From contig JABDLS010000010.1 in assembly GCA_013002885.1 (NCBI GenBank), positions 1 to 38,922 of the forward strand: a DNA stretch of 38,922 bases. Direction: 5' to 3'. A program made the position numbers and the translations under genes. Below, one piece after another: positions 24,410 to 32,470 of this stretch. Positions within the stretch are counted from its first letter, which is position 1. Each line of letters begins with the position of its first letter. Under the pieces are notes generated by a model, which did not search any database, was not told the origin of the DNA, and was given only the letters and a program-made list of their open reading frames with translations. This stretch comes from Gemmatimonadota bacterium. GTDB lineage: Bacteria > Gemmatimonadota > Gemmatimonadetes > Longimicrobiales > Gaopeijiaceae.

Positions 24410-25963
24410 TCAGCCGGTCACGCGTGGTACGTGTAGCGGCCCGCTCGCCTCCAGGACTTCGCTCCATACGCGCCGGCCCACGGCATCGGCCTCCCGAACA
24501 ATCGCGGCCTCATCCATCGTCAGCACCTCATGGTTCTGCATGACGAACACCCCGTCGATCACGACTGACTCGATGTCGCCGGGGTGGCCGCTGTGGACGA
24601 TGCCCGACAACACCCGGCCAGAGGGGACCAGGTGAGCCCGCTGGGTGTCGATGACGAGTAGATCTGCTTTCCGGCCGATCTTCAAGGCGCCCACCTCGCC
24701 TTCCTGCTGAACGGCGCGCGCACCGCCGAGGGTTGCGTCGGCCAGCGTGTCCTCAGGTTGGGGGAGGAGGCCGGGGACCTCGTCCCCATCGCGGTTGCGG
24801 CGGATCCGCTCGGTGAGCATCGCGAGGCGCATGACTTCGAAGAGGTCGTTCGTGTTGTTGTCCGTTCCGAGAGCGATGGTGCAGCCTGCGGCGCGTAGGG
24901 CGGGAATCGGGGGGCTGACACCCCGATTCGCCGCCATCCCTGCCTGGTGTGAGATCGTCGTGGCGGTGCGCCCGAGTGCCTCGATCTCGTCGTCGTTCAC
25001 ATACCGGGCGTGGGCCGCAAACAGGCGGGGCCCCAGGAAGTCGTGCCTGTCGAGGTAGGCGGTGGGGCGCATGCCATGATAGCGCACCATGAACTCGAAC
25101 TCTGCTCGACTCTGGTTGAGGTGAATCGTGTAGCCGAGATCGCGTTCCTCGGCAAATCTACGCACTTCAGCGAGCAGCTCGGGAGACGAGGTCTCCACGA
25201 GGCCGGCTGCCGGGAAGACACTGATCCTGGCGTTCTCCGCTCCGTGCCACTCGTCGTAGAGGTCGTGGATCCGCTGCATCCCTTCATCGCGGAGGCGCGC
25301 CGAAAACCTGGGCTCCTCGGTCATGAGGTATCGTTCCGGGGACATGGGGCCACGCACGTTGTCGGCGTCCCGGACGGACTCTGCGAAGACGCACCTCAGA
25401 CCGGACTCGACCAGCGCCGACGCGTGGCGGGCGATGTTGCTCACGTTCTCGACGATCGTGGTGGTTCCAGTGCGGATCGCCTCCAGCGCAGCGACCTGGA
25501 CCATGAGAACCCGCTCCTCGTCCGAGAGCAGGCTCGCCGGAGACACGGGAAGCCGGGCCGTGTTCGGGAAGCCGAAATCCTCGTTGAAACCACGGGCGAT
25601 GACCGCGGACATATGCGCATGGCAGTTGATCAGCCCCGGCAGGAGCGCCTTGCCCCGTCCGTCGTACACTTCGGCGCCCGGGCGTGACGCGAGCACGTCG
25701 TCGGTCGAGCCGATAGCGACGATCCTCTGGCCTTCCACCGCTAGCGCTACGTCGTCGAGAACCTGGTCCGGGTTGGCGACCGTAGTGTGGGTGAAGACGA
25801 TCGTGGCGTTCTGGGCCGAACCACCCTGCGCGCTCGACTCCCGACGGGTTCCAGCGAGGCCCATGACGGGGTCGAGGGCCAGCGCGGCGGCGCTCAAACC
25901 GGCACCTGCCAGCAACTCGCGTCGAGTCAGGGACGAGGAAGGTGCGTCGGTCCGGTCCGCCAT
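24410..25963 (-). CDS. Tat-exported amidohydrolase of the AtzA/TrzN/MTA-SAH deaminase group
   Basis: Metal-dependent hydrolase of 517 residues. A twin-arginine leader (SLTRRELLAGAGLSAAALAL, 11-30) marks it for export. The TIM-barrel ligands are visible: His115 and His117 (NCHAHM), His281 (TIHLNQS), His318 (AAHAR) and Asp368 (GTDNN). This set suits deaminases and chlorohydrolases acting on purine, triazine or similar rings; the substrate is unknown. Where the group usually has H-x-x-E, this protein has H-L-N-Q, so the proton-shuttle Glu appears replaced by Gln284. The beta-sandwich C-terminus (GRKADLLVID) is complete. I chose the ATG at 25963 for its GGAG site; an ATG at 25975 adds four residues. 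It is the last gene of a minus-strand run. Confidence 0.9.
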   Translation of the reverse strand: MADRTDAPSSSLTRRELLAGAGLSAAALALDPVMGLAGTRRESSAQGGSAQNATIVFTHTTVANPDQVLDDVALAVEGQRIVAIGSTDDVLASRPGAEVYDGRGKALLPGLINCHAHMSAVIARGFNEDFGFPNTARLPVSPASLLSDEERVLMVQVAALEAIRTGTTTIVENVSNIARHASALVESGLRCVFAESVRDADNVRGPMSPERYLMTEEPRFSARLRDEGMQRIHDLYDEWHGAENARISVFPAAGLVETSSPELLAEVRRFAEERDLGYTIHLNQSRAEFEFMVRYHGMRPTAYLDRHDFLGPRLFAAHARYVNDDEIEALGRTATTISHQAGMAANRGVSPPIPALRAAGCTIALGTDNNTNDLFEVMRLAMLTERIRRNRDGDEVPGLLPQPEDTLADATLGGARAVQQEGEVGALKIGRKADLLVIDTQRAHLVPSGRVLSGIVHSGHPGDIESVVIDGVFVMQNHEVLTMDEAAIVREADAVGRRVWSEVLEASGPLHVPRVTG

Positions 25964-26030
25964 GGCTCGCTCCATCGAGGGTACGATCCCGGCAACTTCG
26001 CTACTACTTCCTCGCTACGCGAGACACGAT

Positions 26031-27794
26031 CTATCCTCCGAAATGCGTTGCCTGGCTCGCCACGACGATCCACGTCACGAGAAGTCCGCTGAGGAACGCT
26101 CCGACCCATATGCTCCCGGTCCAGCGCTGATAGAGTGCCGTCAGCAGGCCGACGATCGTCATGATGGGAAGGAACTGCAGTGCGATGATGCTCCAGAGAG
26201 CCTCGGACGCAATGGCCAACGTCCCGCCCAGGAACAGCGGGATGTACTGGAAGGCGATGAGTCCGGCGAAGCCGGCTACCGAGAGCCCGACCACCAGCAC
26301 CGCCTCCCTCCCAGTGGACAGGTCGCGTCGAAGCTGACCGAAGAGGACGATTCCGTACACCAGGAAGAAGAGCGTGAACGGGACGATGTACACGAGAGCT
26401 GCCCGAACATGGTGCGGCGCCATGGGCTTGATGGCGAAGACCCAGAATCGGTAATCGACGGTAAAGACCACCGCTGACGCCACAAGGGTCAGGTAGGCCG
26501 TGCCAGCGACGAGAACGGCCAGGAGCCAAGCCTTGGCTACACCCGCGGCCGAGAACCGTCCGTGCCGTGTGAGCCCGTAGTCGTCGGGTCCGGCGCCGCC
26601 CGTTCGCCCCGCCGTGAAATGCCAGAGGGTGAACAGACCGAGGCTGATGACCCCGAGCAGCATCGCCCAAGCGACGACCTGGTTCGTGATCGATTGAGGG
26701 AAGAGTGGGCCTACGGGCAAGACGCCACCGAAGTCCTTGAAAGGGAAGAGAGTCACCGCTGGGAGCCCGGTGAAAACGAGGGCCGCGCCCCACCATCCGA
26801 GGCCGGTCGCCGCCCGGGTGGGCGGAGGCTCGCCCCTCAGCTCCGCGAAGAACGGAGTCTCGAGGAGCACGAGCCCCACCGCGAAGAGCAGCACGACCAT
26901 CCCGACCAGCGCGATGAGGTTGCCGACCTCCTTCCAGTACCAGACCTGGTCGTCCGTCGACAAAGGTCCAGGCACGGCGAGGGTCCGTTGGAACCAGGCG
27001 ATGGCGTGCCCGATGGCCCGTGTGGAGAAGTGGTCGGCGGGATGCGTGACGGGCGGTTGATGGAACACCCGAGCCGTGCCTTCCTCGACGGAGCCGTACA
27101 CGCGCCCCACCTCCACCGGCTCGTCGGTACCGAACGCCGCTCGGAGCTTCTCGCTCTCCGGGACGTCGGCCGCGACAGGGCTCCCCCACATGCCGCCGGA
27201 GAACTCGTCGTACTTGGAAAAGACGACTGCCAGATTCCGGGGCCAATCGGCCGTGGCGTCCGGCGCTCCCGACGATCCCGTTGAGGAGCCCTCGATGACG
27301 ACGGCGTCGTAGTCTTCGGGTGCGCTCGCTGCTGCGATGAGCACGGCCCATCCTCCCATGGAATGCCCCTCCAACCCAATACTCTCCGTGTCGACCATCT
27401 CCAGGGACCGGAGGTAGGCGAGACCGGCCGGACCACCGAACCCGGCCCGGAAGGCGGGCGGCTCGGAGTAGCCGTGGCCAGTCTGGTCCAGGGCCAGGAC
27501 GACGAGTCCGCGTCGGGCGAACTCGATGGCGAACCCGTCCTGGGTCTCTCGAGAGTTGATGTAGCCATGGACGGCGAGGACGCCGGGTGCCGGGGTCTCG
27601 GCCGTCGCGTTCCGTGGAAGGTAGAGGAGGGCACTCATCGACTTGCCTTCCGCATCGTCCCATCGGACGTCTCGGATCTCAATCGCTCCCATGTCGGTCT
27701 GGACCGACCAGGCGAGGATGTCACCGACGAGAATGAGGGCGAGGGCGGCGACGAGAGGTTTGTTCACCATGGCGCGACAAGGTGACGCGGACAT
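26031..27794 (-). CDS. alpha/beta-hydrolase fused to a polytopic membrane domain
   Basis: Protein of 587 residues in two parts. An N-terminal signal-anchor (LVAALALILVGDILAW) leads to an alpha/beta-hydrolase domain (about 35-275) with VLAVHGYINSRETQDGF, the nucleophile elbow GHSMGG (Ser145), a candidate acid in FSKYDEFS and a candidate His in THPADHFS. From about 290 to 580 there are about eight membrane helices with no recognised transporter motif. The hydrolase part resembles dienelactone hydrolase-like or acyl-peptidase esterases. The fusion implies an externally facing hydrolase on a membrane platform. The ATG at 27794 is used; an ATG at 27770 (MVNKPLVAAL) gives a cleaner signal-anchor. 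The substrate is unknown. Confidence 0.85.
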   Translation of the reverse strand: MSASPCRAMVNKPLVAALALILVGDILAWSVQTDMGAIEIRDVRWDDAEGKSMSALLYLPRNATAETPAPGVLAVHGYINSRETQDGFAIEFARRGLVVLALDQTGHGYSEPPAFRAGFGGPAGLAYLRSLEMVDTESIGLEGHSMGGWAVLIAAASAPEDYDAVVIEGSSTGSSGAPDATADWPRNLAVVFSKYDEFSGGMWGSPVAADVPESEKLRAAFGTDEPVEVGRVYGSVEEGTARVFHQPPVTHPADHFSTRAIGHAIAWFQRTLAVPGPLSTDDQVWYWKEVGNLIALVGMVVLLFAVGLVLLETPFFAELRGEPPPTRAATGLGWWGAALVFTGLPAVTLFPFKDFGGVLPVGPLFPQSITNQVVAWAMLLGVISLGLFTLWHFTAGRTGGAGPDDYGLTRHGRFSAAGVAKAWLLAVLVAGTAYLTLVASAVVFTVDYRFWVFAIKPMAPHHVRAALVYIVPFTLFFLVYGIVLFGQLRRDLSTGREAVLVVGLSVAGFAGLIAFQYIPLFLGGTLAIASEALWSIIALQFLPIMTIVGLLTALYQRWTGSIWVGAFLSGLLVTWIVVASQATHFGG

Positions 27795-27832
27795 GCCACC
27801 CGCGTCCAGCCAGGCGTTTCGACGGTGGGCTG

Positions 27833-28261
27833 TCAGCCGGTGAGAGACGCCGGAAACGGGGTCCTGTTGATGACTGCTTCGAGGGTGACCGCGTCCAGTT
27901 CGGTTTGAAACGCAGCTCTGGCCCTATACAGCACGGCGGCGAGGGCACATCCGCCCTCCAGAGCGCATCCGCTGTCTCCCGGTCCGAAGCAACGGACGAG
28001 ATTCATATGGGTCTCGAGCTTCGAAACTACGTCCCCGATGGTGATCTCCGAGGGTGGAAGGGCGAGGGAGACCCCACCGCCACGTCCTCGGAACGTGTCG
28101 ACGAGGTTCGCTCCCTCCAGACTCTGCACGACCTTCTGTACATGGGTGAAGGAGAGCCCATGCAGGTCGGCCAGCTCCCTTGCGGACCAGCGACGGGTAG
28201 TCGACGCGCCCAGCGTCATGAGAATCCGAAGACCGTAGTCGGTGTGGTCGTTCAGCTGCAC
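27833..28261 (-). CDS. nsrR: NsrR-like Rrf2 family iron-sulfur regulator
   Basis: Rrf2-family winged-helix regulator of 142 residues. From the GTG at 28261, which has GGAGG six bases upstream, the protein opens QLNDHTDYGLRILMTL as NsrR proteins do. The cluster ligands are all present: Cys91, Cys99 and Cys105 (MNLVRCF, SGCALEGGC) and Asp8 (HTDYG), the fourth ligand known from Streptomyces NsrR. The recognition helix is LSFTHVQKVVQSLEGANLV, and the wing holds FRGRGGGVSLALPP. The C-terminal FQTELDAVTLEAVI matches NsrR more than IscR. It would sense nitric oxide through a [4Fe-4S] cluster and repress detoxification genes. It lies 37 bases after the haem protein gene on the same strand. Confidence 0.9.
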   Translation of the reverse strand: MQLNDHTDYGLRILMTLGASTTRRWSARELADLHGLSFTHVQKVVQSLEGANLVDTFRGRGGGVSLALPPSEITIGDVVSKLETHMNLVRCFGPGDSGCALEGGCALAAVLYRARAAFQTELDAVTLEAVINRTPFPASLTG

Positions 28262-28298
28262 TCGACGCCTCCACGAAGGCGGGACAATGGCGCGGGCC

Positions 28299-29678
28299 TC
28301 AAGGTGCTGGAGCGCCCCCACGGACGAAGGCCGCGAAGTCCGGCTTCGTGGCCCCTAGGATTTCGAGGATGTCGCTCCGTGCCTGATGGTCGAGAAGTGG
28401 GAAGTCCGGATCGTCCTCGCCACTCAAGACCTCGAGCATCTGACGGTACGCCGCCTCTTTGACGATGGTCGGCAGCGCGTCCCACGCGTCGGAGTAGATG
28501 AGGAAGCTGAGGGGGTATTCGAAGAGCTGCCCGTCGAGGGAGAAGTCGCGGAGGGAGCGACCGGATGGGTCGAAGGGGCCCCGCTCCACGAAATCGGAGG
28601 TGAAGGAGCTCGTGCCCTCGACTTGCCCGATGGGAGCGGCCCGGTAGAACAGCATGCCCCGGATGAGGGATTGGGCCGCGTAGTCGATCCTCGCGCGGGT
28701 CGATTCCGGTAGTTCGTCCTCATCCACTTCCGTTCCACGGCTGAGCCGGAGCAACTCCTGATCGCGTGACGCTTCTTCCGCCGCCTCGGCGGCGAGAGTG
28801 ATGAGGTTGTGGACCCGGGTCTGATGGGCAAGGACCATTTGGGCGACGATGTCGCTGCCGCTGGTCAGATAGAAGGAGTCATCGAAGCTCCCCTCGAGTG
28901 TGCGGCGGTTGCCACCCGCCGTGACGTCGAAGACTTCGAGAAAGTCGGAAGGTTGATCGATCTCGTGGGTGAGCTCGTCTGCCCGGACGTTACCGGCGTG
29001 TGGTAGACTGTGGGAACCGGTCACGTACCAGCCGCCGAACCTCCGCTCCATGGGAGTCCGGTCGTCTACCGGGCGCTCCTCGATGGGGGCGACGGTATTG
29101 CCCATACGGTCCGTCAGGAACGAGCGAACCATGACGCCGGAGACGCCGCCCGTGATGCCGGTGGCGTGGCAGCCCTTGCACGTGAGCTCGTCCCGGCGCA
29201 GGGCGATTTCTTCGTCTTCGTACTGGTCCAGAGTGTAGAAGACCGAGCCACCGTCGGGATCCACGGCGGCGATCTCCAGAACCAGGCCGTCGACGGTGAA
29301 GCCGACGTAGACATCGTCATTGAAGTAGATGGCTCGGGGCGCCCAGGGAGCGATCATGTCGACCTGGAGACTCGTCCGGGAGAAGACGAGCGTTTGGGAA
29401 GACACGGGGATATCGAGCGCTTCGAGGACCGATGGCAGATACCCGAACATCTCGTCCCGCTCCAGCACGATATCGCCGGACTCGATGGCTGGGAGGAGCT
29501 CCGCCACCGGGTCGAGGGCATCTTCGGGCTCGTGTCGCGCCGCCACCAGTCGTGCCAACCTCTCCTGACTCTCGGTCATGGAGGATCCGGGCGTTCCGGG
29601 TGGAGGAGGTTCCTGAGCCAAGACCGCCAGGGGAACCGCCCAAGAGAACAGGACGGCGAGCGCTGTCGCTCGCATCAT
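28299..29678 (-). CDS. exported monohaem c-type cytochrome-like protein
   Basis: Periplasmic protein of 459 residues; family not recognised by name. A Sec signal (LAVLFSWAVPLAVLAQ, cleavage near residue 21) is followed by a Pro-rich stretch. A single haem-c site CKGCH lies at 167-171, deep in the chain rather than at the start as in small cytochromes c. Candidate sixth ligands are Met182 or several His (for example SHSLPHAG). The flanking sequences (AIYFNDDVYVGFTVDG, VFYTLDQ) are beta-rich and the C-terminal half is helical. It could be a haem sensor, peroxidase-like or nitrogen-oxide enzyme. Co-orientation with nsrR 37 bases downstream suggests a nitric-oxide link; that is inference. An AGGAG site precedes the tandem ATG ATG. 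Confidence 0.8.
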   Translation of the reverse strand: MMRATALAVLFSWAVPLAVLAQEPPPPGTPGSSMTESQERLARLVAARHEPEDALDPVAELLPAIESGDIVLERDEMFGYLPSVLEALDIPVSSQTLVFSRTSLQVDMIAPWAPRAIYFNDDVYVGFTVDGLVLEIAAVDPDGGSVFYTLDQYEDEEIALRRDELTCKGCHATGITGGVSGVMVRSFLTDRMGNTVAPIEERPVDDRTPMERRFGGWYVTGSHSLPHAGNVRADELTHEIDQPSDFLEVFDVTAGGNRRTLEGSFDDSFYLTSGSDIVAQMVLAHQTRVHNLITLAAEAAEEASRDQELLRLSRGTEVDEDELPESTRARIDYAAQSLIRGMLFYRAAPIGQVEGTSSFTSDFVERGPFDPSGRSLRDFSLDGQLFEYPLSFLIYSDAWDALPTIVKEAAYRQMLEVLSGEDDPDFPLLDHQARSDILEILGATKPDFAAFVRGGAPAP

Positions 29679-29746
29679 GTATCGATCCGCTCCTGGGCAG
29701 GGTAGGACGAAAGTGGAGTGACAATGTCCAATTAAGATGACCCACT

Positions 29747-29775
29747 GGACCGGGTCGGCGCAACCGCCCCGGTCC
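29747..29775 (-). terminator. putative terminator hairpin downstream of the acyl-CoA ligase
   Basis: GGACCGGG (29747-29754) pairs with CCCGGTCC (29768-29775). After one mismatch three more pairs extend the stem (29756-29758 with 29764-29766), leaving a five-base loop. It lies 14 bases past the ligase stop on the minus strand. The following bases (AGTGGGTCATCTTAATT on that strand) have only a weak U-run. Confidence 0.45.
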
Positions 29776-29788
29776 CGTCGGGTCGACC

Positions 29789-31360
29789 TTACTGTGTGTG
29801 GATGCCCGCCTGGCGGCCCCGAAGCACGTACTTCTGGATCTTCCCGGTGGCGGTCTTGGGAAGCTCCCTCACGACCGAGAGCCCTTTGGGCACCTTGAAC
29901 CCCGCGAGTCTTTCACGGGCGAAGGACACGAACTCCGCTTCGTCGAGCTCCGCCTCGGCCTTGGGCACGACGAAGGCGTGAGGCGCCTCACCCCATTTCT
30001 CGTGTGGGAGGCCCACCACCGCGACCTCCTGGACGGAGGGATGAGTGAGCAGCACGCCCTCGACCTCGACGGACGAGATGTTCTCTCCACCGCTGATGAT
30101 GACGTCCTTGATGCGATCGCGGATGAGCATGTACCCGTCCGGATCGACGACGGCGGCATCGCCCGTGTGGAACCACCCGCCCTCGAAGGCCGCGGCGGTG
30201 GCTTCCGGGTCGTTGTAGTAGCCCTCCATGACCACGTTGCCCCGTACCACGATCTCTCCGACCGTCAGGCCGTCACGCGGGACCTCAACGCCGCTCTCGT
30301 CGACCACCCGGAGCTCGCCAGACGTGATGAGCTCGACACCCTGGCGTGCCTTGTGCTTCGCGCGCTCCTCCACTGTCAGGTCTACATGCTCTGGTCGCGC
30401 TTCACATACGCTGATGAGCGGGGCGGTCTCGGTAAGGCCGTAGACGTGGGTCACCGTCCACCCGAGATCTTCCTCGACACGCTCGATGGTGTACGCCGCG
30501 GGTGGCGCTCCAGCCGTCAGCACACGAACACCCCCCGGGGCTCTGCCGCGCAGCTCTTCGGGAGCGCTCGCGATCATGATGAGCACGGTGGGAGCCGCGC
30601 ACAGGGAGGTGATGCGCTCCCGGGAAGCGAGTTCGAAGACCGTGGGCGCGTTGACTTTTCGAGCACAGACGTGGACGCCACCCACGGCCGTCACGATCCA
30701 GACGAAGGTCCACCCGTTCGCGTGGAACATGGGCAGTGTCCAGAGATAGCGGTCGACGCTCGTCATCGGGTGGTGGACCAGGGTACCCACGGCGTTCACC
30801 CACGCGTTGCGGTGGGTGATCATCACGCCTTTTGGATTCGACGTGGTCCCACTCGTGTAGTTGATGGCGAGGAGGTCTCCTTCGTCGATCTCCGGGCGTT
30901 CGAAGTCTGGATCGGCGTCGGCGACCAGAGCTTCGAAGTCGAGCCAGTTCTGATGTGCTCCCTCCAGGGCCACGAAGTGTTCGACGCTCGCCAGCTCGCT
31001 GCGCACGGAGTCGACGAGGTCCAGGAAGTCCTCGTGGACACAAAGCACGCGGCTTGCCGAGTGGTTGAGCATGTACGCCCAATCGGACGGAAGAAGCCGG
31101 TAGTTCAGGGGAACGATGACGGCCCCGATCTGCGGCACCGCGTAGTAGCCGACCAGGTGTCCATGGGTGTTCGGGGCAATGTATGCTACACGGTCTCCGT
31201 GCCCGACGCCGAGGGATTGGAGCGCGTGCGACCACCGATCGCACCGGTCGAGGAAATCGGCATAGGTCAGCCGTACGTCCCCGTCGACCACCGCTTCCCG
31301 GTCACCGTAGAGGCTACGGGCCCGGCGGGCGAACTCGACGGGCGTGAGAGGCGTCTCCAC
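29789..31360 (-). CDS. AMP-dependent acyl-CoA synthetase
   Basis: Acyl-adenylate-forming enzyme of 523 residues that activates a carboxylic acid with ATP and loads it on CoA. The motifs in order are the P-loop YTSGTTSNPKG (168-178), MFHANGWTF, the A5 motif YGLTETAP, GWFHTGDAAV and DRIKDVIISGGENIS in the hinge, and the catalytic Lys in KTATGKIQK near the C-terminus. The set is complete, and the length fits medium-chain or plant AAE-like ligases; the chain specificity is unknown. The GTG at 31360 is the start: it lies 5 bases after the DUF1028 stop, and the sequence upstream belongs to that gene. It ends at a candidate terminator hairpin. Confidence 0.93.
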   Translation of the reverse strand: METPLTPVEFARRARSLYGDREAVVDGDVRLTYADFLDRCDRWSHALQSLGVGHGDRVAYIAPNTHGHLVGYYAVPQIGAVIVPLNYRLLPSDWAYMLNHSASRVLCVHEDFLDLVDSVRSELASVEHFVALEGAHQNWLDFEALVADADPDFERPEIDEGDLLAINYTSGTTSNPKGVMITHRNAWVNAVGTLVHHPMTSVDRYLWTLPMFHANGWTFVWIVTAVGGVHVCARKVNAPTVFELASRERITSLCAAPTVLIMIASAPEELRGRAPGGVRVLTAGAPPAAYTIERVEEDLGWTVTHVYGLTETAPLISVCEARPEHVDLTVEERAKHKARQGVELITSGELRVVDESGVEVPRDGLTVGEIVVRGNVVMEGYYNDPEATAAAFEGGWFHTGDAAVVDPDGYMLIRDRIKDVIISGGENISSVEVEGVLLTHPSVQEVAVVGLPHEKWGEAPHAFVVPKAEAELDEAEFVSFARERLAGFKVPKGLSVVRELPKTATGKIQKYVLRGRQAGIHTQ

Positions 31361-31365
31361 GTACC

Positions 31366-32229
31366 CTACCGAGGGCCTTCGAGCCCCAGACGCTCGGGCC
31401 CGCCCCCGGCCTTCCACGCGTCGTACCGAATTCTCAGCGTGGCCACTGGGCTCGCATCCTCGTGGGGCTCGGTGGTCTCGTTCTCCACGTCGATGAAGAG
31501 CGAGTACTCGCCATCGCTGTGGCCGTCTCCCACTGGATCCTCCGCCCTGGCCGCCGCGATGTAGGCCACGTGCGCGGTCCGCTGGGTGCATCGAGTCTCG
31601 GTCTCGGGCACGGCGTCGCCGCGGCAGTTGCATCGAGCGTCCCCACCCGCTCGGCGGGCGGCTTCCATCCCGGCCATCACCCGGTCTGTCACCGTCCCCT
31701 CGGTCTCCATGATGGCGGTCACCGCGTCCAGCACCACGTCGTTGTTCTCCAGAATGTTGCCCTGGACGGCGAAATAGATGCCCTCACCACGGATCTCGCT
31801 CTGGACGGCGAGGGCTGCGTGCCCGTTCCCGCTACCGGAGAAGCCGGCCATCCGACCCTGGAGATCGACGATGCCGAACTGGCGGCGCTGGAAGTCCGGA
31901 TCCTCGGAGAGCATGTCGATGATCACGTCCGGATCCGTACCCGCGCGGATCTGCTCGTAGATGAGGGACTGGTTTGCGCGCGTGGCATCAACTCCGGCCT
32001 GCGCGGCGGCGACACCCACGCCCGGCACGATGACGGCCTGGATGCTCATCAGCCCGCCCCTGGAGCGGAGGCCTTCACCGGTTACGCAGGTGGCTGAAGC
32101 GATGACGACGAGACCCGAGTTCGTATCGACTGCGATGATCGACCAGGTCGCGGAGGCCGGAGCGGGAGCCGCGACCATGAGGAGGACGGCCGCGAAGAGG
32201 GCGGCGAGGCGGGCTGCTATGCGGTGCAT
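31366..32229 (-). CDS. exported DUF1028 protein (Ntn-hydrolase-like)
   Basis: DUF1028 (COG3342) protein of 287 residues. A Sec signal ends at APAPASA (residue 27), immediately followed by TWSIIAVD, the DUF1028 opening. Other family landmarks are GVAAAQAGVD, QFGIVDLQGRMAGFSG, YFAVQGNIL and the Cys-rich segment with RCNCRG before AHVAYIAAARAED. The fold is related to N-terminal nucleophile hydrolases, and the function is not established. Relatives often also lack a visible autocatalytic residue. It is the first gene of a two-gene unit with the acyl-CoA ligase 5 bases downstream. It is divergent from the cupredoxin-like gene across 241 bp. Confidence 0.9.
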   Translation of the reverse strand: MHRIAARLAALFAAVLLMVAAPAPASATWSIIAVDTNSGLVVIASATCVTGEGLRSRGGLMSIQAVIVPGVGVAAAQAGVDATRANQSLIYEQIRAGTDPDVIIDMLSEDPDFQRRQFGIVDLQGRMAGFSGSGNGHAALAVQSEIRGEGIYFAVQGNILENNDVVLDAVTAIMETEGTVTDRVMAGMEAARRAGGDARCNCRGDAVPETETRCTQRTAHVAYIAAARAEDPVGDGHSDGEYSLFIDVENETTEPHEDASPVATLRIRYDAWKAGGGPERLGLEGPR

Positions 32230-32470
32230 CAGGTGGCTCCGGGTGGAGGGTGGTCGGGGCAGCGGGTCGTGAAGGGCGGCTAATATGGGCGGGCGTCCGA
32301 GAGGGGGACAGGACCGTGGCTTCTACCTCCTGGAGGAATCCGCGATGCGCGGGGCGGCGGTCCAGGAAGACCGACGGTGGCGGAGAGGACCGATCTCTGT
32401 TGACTTTCGGCCCGTTGGAGCGGAGCATGTGTCCGCCATATCTGGACCCTTCAGACCAAGGAAGCCCGTA

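Noticed and set aside
29734..29739. AAGATG half-site resembling an NsrR operator upstream of the haem protein gene
   Set aside because: Only one six-base half is present, with no matching inverted half at the expected distance; chance is a sufficient explanation.
29798..31564. Very long plus-strand open frame (588 codons) opposite the acyl-CoA ligase and DUF1028 genes
   Set aside because: It is an antisense shadow caused by high GC. The minus strand shows complete, well-conserved enzyme motifs and the plus-strand translation resembles nothing.
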